11,369 bases of DNA from positions 1-11,369 of the forward strand of contig CALXSO010000132.1 of the NCBI GenBank assembly GCA_944391155.1, in the 5' to 3' direction. Origin of the DNA: an uncultured Clostridia bacterium (lineage in GTDB: Bacteria > Bacillota > Clostridia > TANB77 > CAG-508). Below, piece by piece: positions 6,460 to 11,369 of the stretch (positions are counted from its first letter, which is position 1; every line of letters starts with the position of its first letter). The notes under the pieces were generated by a model, which was not told where the DNA came from, searched no databases, and saw only the letters and a program-made list of their open reading frames with translations. A program made the position numbers and the translations under genes.

Positions 6460-6478
6460 AAAGATAGGAGGTAATATT

Positions 6479-7480
6479 TTGAAAAAAATTGGTAACCAAT
6501 CTTATTCTTTTGACTCTCCACCTACAATTGTAGATTGTGCTAGTATAGTTGGACCTAAAGAAGCACAAGGTCCTTTAAGTAAATATTTTGATCTATGTAT
6601 TGAAGATGAATTCTGGGGAGAAAAAACTTGGGAAAAGGCTGAAAGTAAAATTATTAAAGAGACTGTTAATACTGTTATAGCAAAATCTGGAATTCCGTCT
6701 GCACAAATAGATTGCTGTTTTGCTGGTGATTTGTTAAATCAATGTATCTCTTCAAGTTTTGGACTTAGAGAACTTTCAATTCCTTTCTTTGGTGTTTTTG
6801 GTGCTTGTTCTGCTTTTGTTGAATCAATGTCTTTAGCAGCAATTTGCACTGAAGCTTTTGCTGAAAATACACTTTGTGCAACTTCTAGTCATTTTTGTAG
6901 TGCTGAAAAGCAGTTTCGTTTTCCTTTAGAATTAGGAAATCAACGTCCTCAATCTTCGCAGTGGACTGTTACTGGTGCAGGAAGTGCTATTCTTTCTAAA
7001 AATGGTACTGGTCCATATATTACGATGATTACTCCTGGTAAAATTGTGGATATGGGGATAAAAGATGGTAATAATATGGGAGCTGCGATGGCTCCTGCCT
7101 TTTGCGATACTTTAACTACTCATTTTTTAGATACTGGAAGAAATCCTAGCTATTATGATGCTATTATTAGTGGTGATCTTGGTTACGTAGGTAAAGAAAT
7201 TGTTTTGGATATTATGTCTTCAAAGGGTTATAATATTAAATCTAATTATAATGATTGTGGTATTTTGATATTTGATAAATTAAAACAAGATACTCATTCA
7301 GGTGGTAGTGGTTGCGGATGCTGTGCTTCTGTTTTTTCTGGTTATCTATTTAAAGAATTAAGAGCCAGAAAAATGAAAAAACTTTTGCTAATCGCAACTG
7401 GTGCATTGATGAATTCAACAAGTTCACAACAGGGTGAAAGTATACCTGGTATTGCTCATGCTATTAGTATTGAAATATAA
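6479..7480 (+). CDS. spoVAD: Stage V sporulation protein AD (SpoVAD), dipicolinic-acid-binding
   Basis: A 333-residue soluble protein of thiolase/ketoacyl-synthase fold, close to the usual 338 residues. It contains CFAGDLLNQCISSSFGLREL (about 80-99), then PFFGVFGACSAF with Cys110 at the position of the thiolase nucleophile. Further on are TGAGSAILS (about 165-173) and a Gly/Cys-rich SGGSGCGCCASVFSGY segment (about 274-289). The C-terminal ALMNSTSSQQGESIPGIAHA is typical of the family. SpoVAD binds dipicolinic acid at the outer face of the spore inner membrane and hands it to the SpoVAC/E channel. The start is TTG, a few bases after AGGAGGT. It sits 96 bases after spoVAC, the widest gap in this operon. 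Confidence 0.97.
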   Translation: MKKIGNQSYSFDSPPTIVDCASIVGPKEAQGPLSKYFDLCIEDEFWGEKTWEKAESKIIKETVNTVIAKSGIPSAQIDCCFAGDLLNQCISSSFGLRELSIPFFGVFGACSAFVESMSLAAICTEAFAENTLCATSSHFCSAEKQFRFPLELGNQRPQSSQWTVTGAGSAILSKNGTGPYITMITPGKIVDMGIKDGNNMGAAMAPAFCDTLTTHFLDTGRNPSYYDAIISGDLGYVGKEIVLDIMSSKGYNIKSNYNDCGILIFDKLKQDTHSGGSGCGCCASVFSGYLFKELRARKMKKLLLIATGALMNSTSSQQGESIPGIAHAISIEI

Positions 7481-7506
7481 TTTTATACATTGGAAGGATG
7501 ATTTTT

Positions 7507-7899
7507 ATGGATATAAATTGGAGTAATGTTTTTGATATTATGTCCTTAGTAAAATGTTTTGTTGTAGGTGGTTTAATTTGTATCATTGGGCAAATTTTAA
7601 TAGATAAAACCAAATTAACTCCTGCTAGAATCTTAGTTATTTTTGTAACTACTGGTGCAATTCTAGGTGGTCTTGGAATTTATCAATATTTGGTTGATTT
7701 TGCAGGTGCTGGTGCTACTGTTCCTTTAACTGGCTTCGGATATAATTTAGCAAAAGGTGCCATAGAAGGTGTTAAACAGGCAGGACTTGTCGGTGCCTTT
7801 ACTGGCGGAGTAAAAGCTGCTGCTGGTGGTATTGCTGCTGCTATTTTCTTTGGATATTTAGCTTCATTAATTTCTAAGCCTAAAATGAAAAAACAGTAG
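7507..7899 (+). CDS. spoVAE: Stage V sporulation protein AE (SpoVAE/SpoVAEb)
   Basis: A 130-residue, very hydrophobic protein with about four membrane segments. It carries VGGLICIIGQIL (about 19-31) and DFAGAGATVPLTGFGYNLAKGAI (about 64-86), the motifs also seen in SpoVAC, so the two are paralogous channel subunits. The C-terminal half is Gly/Ala-rich, ending in KPKMKKQ. An in-frame ATG at 7498 directly abuts the GGAAGG ribosome site, so the ATG at 7507, 9 bases beyond it, is chosen. It works with SpoVAC and SpoVAD in dipicolinic acid transport. No spoVAA, AB, AEa or AF is present here, which matches the reduced clostridial set. Confidence 0.95.
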   Translation: MDINWSNVFDIMSLVKCFVVGGLICIIGQILIDKTKLTPARILVIFVTTGAILGGLGIYQYLVDFAGAGATVPLTGFGYNLAKGAIEGVKQAGLVGAFTGGVKAAAGGIAAAIFFGYLASLISKPKMKKQ

Positions 7900-7922
7900 T
7901 GCTTTATCATTCAAAGTTAGAA

Positions 7923-7964
7923 TACCCATCTTCCTTTTTTAGTTAGATGGGTAGTTCCTTTTTG
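7923..7964 (+). terminator. Terminator of the dodecin-spoVA operon
   Basis: A 9-bp perfect stem, TACCCATCT (7923-7931) with AGATGGGTA (7945-7953), a 13-base loop, then GTTCCTTTTTG. It lies 23 bases after the spoVAE stop. The stem is G/C-richer than its surroundings. The U tract is short and slightly offset from the stem. Confidence 0.7.
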
Positions 7965-8180
7965 TATCTTTATATGTATTTAATGCATTTAAAAATTCAT
8001 TTTTGTCAAGCAGATTTATATCTAATATATTATTATCTTCTACTTTTTCATTGATTGCAAAGTTGTAATAGTTAAGATGTTTTCAAAAATAGTAAATATT
8101 ATAGAATTTTTGGTTTTACTTTTAAGAAGACTTTTGTTAGCTTATCTAACTTGGCTTCGTTATTTTTCTTATAAGTCTTT
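7965..8180. other. Non-coding stretch with possible decayed minus-strand coding sequence
   Basis: No complete gene is seen. On the minus strand a 47-codon stretch without a start codon (stop at 7939-7941, open up to 8082) translates to a protein-like peptide with segments such as NILDINLLDKNEFLNALN. A second open piece in another frame lies just upstream. These may be the remains of a frameshifted gene, but open stretches of this size are common by chance in A+T-rich DNA. There is also an imperfect inverted repeat (8124-8133 with 8173-8182) enclosing a small GTTAG/CTAAC hairpin (8136-8150). Confidence 0.3.
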
Positions 8181-9410
8181 TTACTTTTTTCTTCTAAGTA
8201 TCCAATCTTTATCGCATTTTACAGGAATATGCATTATAACTTTTTGATTTTTTACTCCTGGACTTATAAAATCTATTTCTTCTTCTGTTTCTATGTCCCA
8301 AAGTTTTTCTATTTTAAAACTCTCTGGTTCTAATCTGTTTGGAATAAGAAGTTCTAATGTATCTCCAACTGATAGTTTATTCTTTATTTCAATGATACTC
8401 TTTTCTTCGTTATATTCTACTATTTTTCCTCCGAATTCATACTCTTCATTATATTGTCTTCCTGTATAATCTTGAATATCTTGATTGTTTCTATCATTAA
8501 AGTAAAATGTTGTTAGTGCTCTTGTTTTTACTTTTTCTAATTCTTTTAAGTATTTTGTATAGTCATAATTTTTTGAATCTTTTAAATAATCATCTATTGC
8601 ATTTCTATAAACACCTATTACACTTGCAATATAGTACTCTGTTTTTAATCTTCCTTCTACTTTTAGACTGTCTATGCCCATTTCAATTATTTCTGGTATT
8701 TCTTTTATTAAGCATAAATCTTTTGAAGAAAATATACTTGTGCCATATTCACTAAGTTCTATTGGCATCATTTTCCCTGGATTGTTTTTTTCTTCTGCAT
8801 AAAGATTATATGACCATCTACAGCTTTGTGAGCAACTTCCTAAATTTGCACTTCTTCCTGATAAAAAGTCACTTAAAAAACATCTTCCTGAAAAAGCAAA
8901 ACATATTGCTCCATGTATAAAAATTTCTATTTCCATATCGCTTGGTTTGTTTTCCATAATGTATTTTATTTGTTCTTTATTCAATTCTCTTGCAAGTACC
9001 ATTCTTTTTGCACCATTTTTGTACCAAAAGTTTGCTGCATGCATACTAACTATATTGGCTTGTGTACTAATATGTATATCTACGTCTGGTGCATATTCTT
9101 TTAGTACTTCTACTACTCCTCCATCTGCAACTATTATTCCATCTGGTTTAATATTATTTAATAATTTTGCCATTTCAACTATCTCTGGATATTTTTCATC
9201 CCATGCAAATATATTTAATGTCACATATACTTTTTTTCCTATGCTATGTGCATATTTTATTGTATTTATTAAATCTTCATTTCCCATATCTGCTCTAGTT
9301 CTTAATGATAATGATGATGTTCCACAATATACTGCGTCTGCTCCATATAGAAATGCTATTTTTGCCTTTTCAAAAGAACCTGCAGGTGCTAATAATTCTA
9401 CTTTTTTCAT
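8181..9410 (-). CDS. U32 family peptidase / tRNA hydroxylation protein, TrhP (YegQ/YrrO)-like
   Basis: A 409-residue cytoplasmic protein. The N-terminus ELLAPAGSFEKAKIAFLYGADAVYCG is the hallmark of U32 proteins with a TIM-barrel-like fold. The family signature spans residues 164-199 (starting IFIHGAICFAFSGRC, ending SCSQSCRW), with Cys170, Cys177, Cys193, Cys197 and a further Cys233 in SSKDLCLIKEIPE. SLKVEGRLKTEYYIASVIGVYRNAID follows (about 248-273), then a beta-rich C-terminal domain (about 325-405). U32 proteins are named as collagenase-type peptidases, but well-studied members (TrhP, RlhA, UbiU/V) are Fe-S cluster-dependent RNA or ring hydroxylases. The length and motifs fit TrhP (5-hydroxyuridine at tRNA position 34). 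The start follows a modest AAAGGA site. It has its own consensus promoter, and no U32 partner gene is nearby. Confidence 0.92.
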   Translation of the reverse strand: MKKVELLAPAGSFEKAKIAFLYGADAVYCGTSSLSLRTRADMGNEDLINTIKYAHSIGKKVYVTLNIFAWDEKYPEIVEMAKLLNNIKPDGIIVADGGVVEVLKEYAPDVDIHISTQANIVSMHAANFWYKNGAKRMVLARELNKEQIKYIMENKPSDMEIEIFIHGAICFAFSGRCFLSDFLSGRSANLGSCSQSCRWSYNLYAEEKNNPGKMMPIELSEYGTSIFSSKDLCLIKEIPEIIEMGIDSLKVEGRLKTEYYIASVIGVYRNAIDDYLKDSKNYDYTKYLKELEKVKTRALTTFYFNDRNNQDIQDYTGRQYNEEYEFGGKIVEYNEEKSIIEIKNKLSVGDTLELLIPNRLEPESFKIEKLWDIETEEEIDFISPGVKNQKVIMHIPVKCDKDWILRRKK

Positions 9411-9498
9411 TTTTTCACTTTTCCTTTCTTCAATAGTTACTACTAAAACTAAATTTTTGTAGGCTTACCTTTATGCACACTGAATTGTAACCTCTAAT

Positions 9499-9527
9499 AT
9501 TATATATTGCTTATTTCTTTATGTCAA
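9499..9527 (-). promoter_or_regulatory. Perfect-consensus sigma-A promoter of the U32 gene
   Basis: Minus strand TTGACA (9522-9527), exactly 17 bases, TATAAT (9499-9504): both hexamers are perfect. Transcription would begin near 9492, leaving about 80 bases of leader before the start codon at 9410. No known riboswitch pattern was recognised in that leader. Confidence 0.85.
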
Positions 9528-9532
9528 TAAAT

Positions 9533-9561
9533 TTGTATTTTTCTTGCAGTTGTGGTATAAT
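9533..9561 (+). promoter_or_regulatory. Sigma-A promoter (extended -10) of the RelA/SpoT-like gene
   Basis: Plus strand -35 TTGTAT (9533-9538), 17-base spacer, extended -10 TGG-TATAAT (9553-9561). A second TGGTATAA follows at 9572-9579. The -35 is only 5 bases from the -35 of the divergent U32 promoter. The leader to the start codon at 9596 is about 28 bases. Confidence 0.75.
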
Positions 9562-9595
9562 TAAGAATATATGGTATAAATTAGGAGATGATATT

Positions 9596-10915
9596 ATGCA
9601 AGATAAATATAAGCTTTTTCAGTCTTCTCTTTCTGTTCCATTATTTGAGCAATATAATGTTGCTATTTTTAATTTATTACACTCACCAGAGTACGAAAAT
9701 TATACAGATGTTGTTCTTTCTACTCTTGGTCTGGAATTGGAAAAATATTTTAAACCTGATGATATGCGTTTGAAATATAGATATAAATCTAGAAAAAGCT
9801 TTAATACAAATAATAGCAAAGATTCTAAAGTTATAGAAAAAAATTATAAATCTGATAATATTCAAGATTCTGAATCTGAAAAAGGTGATTTTGAATCTGA
9901 TTATAATAAACATATTAATTATGACATTATTGGTATGAGATTGGTTGTCGAAAGTGTTAGTGATAATTTTCAGGTTGATAAATCTTTTATTGAAAAATGC
10001 AAATGTGATTTAATAAACTCTCAAAATAAATTATTTGAATTAGAAAAACAATATTCTGATTATTATAATGCTAATTATGGCAATACTTCTTTTAGTATAA
10101 AAACACTTTTAAATAGAGATTCTAATTTAAAACAATTTGCTCAAAATATTAATGTTTTAAAACATAAGATAAATTATCTTCAGCAATGTGTAGATTTTAA
10201 GAAATTGCTATCTTACCGTACTAGAACTAAAAAATTGTTATTAAAAATGAAAGATGCAAAAAATACTCAAGCAGAAATACAGGAAACAGAAAAGCTATTA
10301 AATGATTTTGATAATATTATTTGTATGATTGCTGGAGATTATGCTATTGAACATTTATTTAGCACTTCTGAGAAACTGAAAAAAATGGGATTATTTTTAA
10401 ATGAAGATAGAAAAAAATTTTTTCATGATAGTACCGGATATACTGCTATTCATTTTTCTATTGAGAGTACTTTGCTTCCTGCTTGGAAAGCTGAGCTACA
10501 GGACAGATCTTCAGAGGTTGAATATATGTCTAAATATGGGCCTATAACTCATAATATGTTAAGTGGTAAAAAAAGACGTTTAGAAAATTTACCTCCTATG
10601 GTTCCAAATAGGAAAATTAATAGTTATTTGAAAGAAAATAATTTGAAGTATTTTGATAATACTTCAAAATTAAAAAATACTAAGGCTTTTTATAAAAAAT
10701 TGTCTGAATTCATTGTCCCATCTTATACAAAATACATTTGTAATGGTTATATAAAAAGATATACATTTGATGAAAATCTACATCATTACTATAAAAAATT
10801 ATTATTAGAAAATAATGAATATGCACAGCAATTAGAATATTTTTTAAGAAATAATGAAAATAAAATATTTAAGCCTGAGATTTGTAAATCTCACAAAACA
10901 GAACTAGAAAAATAA
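9596..10915 (+). CDS. Divergent RelA/SpoT-type (p)ppGpp synthetase-like protein with helical insertion
   Basis: A 439-residue protein that keeps scattered motifs of the RelA/SpoT nucleotidyltransferase fold in order. YRYKSRKSF (61-69) resembles the R-x-K-S-x-x-S segment, and DIIGMRLV (110-117) carries the metal-binding Asp. TGYTAIHFSIES (280-291) matches the G-Y-x-x-x-H substrate loop. ELQDRS (300-305) matches the catalytic E-x-Q-x-R, followed in register by KYGPITH (313-319), as in EYGxAxH of long RelA/SpoT proteins. Between the Asp and GYxxxH motifs there are about 165 residues rather than the usual 50-60; the extra part (about 120-255) is Lys/Glu/Leu-rich and probably coiled coil. A tail of about 100 residues follows. 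No HD hydrolase, TGS or ACT domain is seen. The ATG at 9596 follows AGGAG by 8 bases; an ATG at 9521 would span the promoter. Activity is not proven. Confidence 0.75.
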   Translation: MQDKYKLFQSSLSVPLFEQYNVAIFNLLHSPEYENYTDVVLSTLGLELEKYFKPDDMRLKYRYKSRKSFNTNNSKDSKVIEKNYKSDNIQDSESEKGDFESDYNKHINYDIIGMRLVVESVSDNFQVDKSFIEKCKCDLINSQNKLFELEKQYSDYYNANYGNTSFSIKTLLNRDSNLKQFAQNINVLKHKINYLQQCVDFKKLLSYRTRTKKLLLKMKDAKNTQAEIQETEKLLNDFDNIICMIAGDYAIEHLFSTSEKLKKMGLFLNEDRKKFFHDSTGYTAIHFSIESTLLPAWKAELQDRSSEVEYMSKYGPITHNMLSGKKRRLENLPPMVPNRKINSYLKENNLKYFDNTSKLKNTKAFYKKLSEFIVPSYTKYICNGYIKRYTFDENLHHYYKKLLLENNEYAQQLEYFLRNNENKIFKPEICKSHKTELEK

Positions 10916-10936
10916 ATTATAAAAAGGGGTGATTTT

Positions 10937-11369
10937 ATGCCTTATGTACCATTAAAAAGACAAGAATTTCAGAAGGAATTACAAGTAATAAAGGATAATA
11001 TTGTTTTTAGAGAATTTAATTTTCATATAACTGATTCTAATTTTTCTAAATTGTATAATATTTTTGTGAATTTAGAAACATTTAATATAGAACCTTTAAC
11101 TTTTTTAAATTTAAAAAAAGAAATTAATAAATTTTTTCCTACCGAATTATCAGAATATTTAACTGATAATTCAAGTTTATTGATCTTGAAAAAAATAGAA
11201 AATTTTTTAAAAGACACTTCAATTGAAAATTTAGATGAGTTAAAATTGGATAATGCAAATTCTTTTAAAGAATTGTCTAAGCCTCTCGAGCAGTCTAAGA
11301 TTCCTATATATATTCAAAAAAGGATAATTAGTAGCTTAATTAAACATTTTGATAAAAAAATTATGCTTT
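10937..11369 (+). CDS. Unrecognised protein, N-terminal part (cut by window edge)
   Basis: An open frame of 144 codons with no stop, running off the right edge. The ATG follows AAGGGGTG by about 5 bases and lies 21 bases after the stop of the RelA/SpoT-like gene, so the two are probably one operon. The protein begins MPYVPLKRQEFQKELQ and is mostly amphipathic helix, rich in Lys, Asn, Leu, Ile and Phe. It has no signal peptide, membrane helix or Cys in the visible part. No family was recognised. The coupling suggests a functional partner of the RelA/SpoT-like protein, but no role can be assigned. Confidence 0.8.
   Translation, partial: MPYVPLKRQEFQKELQVIKDNIVFREFNFHITDSNFSKLYNIFVNLETFNIEPLTFLNLKKEINKFFPTELSEYLTDNSSLLILKKIENFLKDTSIENLDELKLDNANSFKELSKPLEQSKIPIYIQKRIISSLIKHFDKKIML

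Noticed and set aside
8124..8182. Inverted repeat after the U32 gene as a terminator
   Set aside because: Arms have a mismatch and enclose about 39 bases, and in the minus-strand direction the sequence after it is A-rich rather than U-rich.
8947..9462. Plus-strand open frame of 171 codons opposite the U32 gene
   Set aside because: It is an antisense shadow; the minus frame has full U32 motifs and a promoter, while this frame has no recognisable family.
9411..9492. The 80-base leader of the U32 gene as a possible riboswitch
   Set aside because: Compared by eye with the preQ1 pattern and similar short aptamers, it lacks the conserved core; only a very small AGG/CCT hairpin is present.
9521..9595. 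An upstream ATG at 9521 extending the RelA/SpoT-like gene by 25 codons
   Set aside because: The extension would cover the -35 and -10 of the gene's own promoter, has no ribosome site and a Cys-rich unlikely sequence. The ATG at 9596 has AGGAG at the right distance.

Overview
The window comes from a very A+T-rich, spore-forming member of the Firmicutes, most likely an anaerobic Clostridia-type organism. The evidence is the low-GC codon use, strong AGGAGG ribosome sites, a spoVA germination/DPA-channel operon of the short clostridial C-D-E form, and a Gram-positive type IV pilus cluster. Nothing seen allows a genus-level call.

Left part (1-4191, all minus strand): a type IV pilus / type II secretion-like operon. 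Reading in the direction of transcription it runs: a near-consensus sigma-A promoter (4164-4191), a PilM-PilN fusion, PilO, a small PilP-like membrane protein with a Ser/Thr tail, two closely related prepilins, and the first 22 codons of a prepilin peptidase that runs off the left edge. The inner-membrane alignment complex, its pilin cargo and the processing enzyme are therefore together. The ATPases (PilB/PilT) and the PilC platform are not in the window. Strong hairpins sit between PilP-like and pilin B and between pilin A and the peptidase, flanking the pilin pair.

Centre (4236-7964): rsmB (16S rRNA m5C methyltransferase, minus strand) is divergent from a four-gene plus-strand sporulation operon: a dodecin-like small protein, spoVAC, spoVAD and spoVAE, closed by a hairpin terminator. 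SpoVAC/D/E move dipicolinic acid into the forespore and release it at germination. The operon appears to start at a forespore (sigma-F/sigma-G-type) promoter that physically overlaps the sigma-A promoter of rsmB. The dodecin-like first gene has the dodecin fold signature but has lost the flavin-stacking Trp and the flavin-contacting Gln.

Right part (7965-11369): a 217-base stretch with only weak signs of decayed coding sequence, then a U32-family protein (TrhP/YegQ-like tRNA hydroxylation type, minus strand). It is divergent from a two-gene plus-strand unit: a divergent RelA/SpoT-type (p)ppGpp synthetase-like protein with a large helical insertion in its catalytic domain, and an unrecognised protein cut off by the right edge. 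The two divergent promoters lie back to back with their -35 boxes five bases apart.

The most unusual items are the flavin-site-less dodecin tied to the spoVA operon, the overlapping sigma-A/forespore promoters, and the RelA/SpoT-like gene with its insertion and unknown partner.
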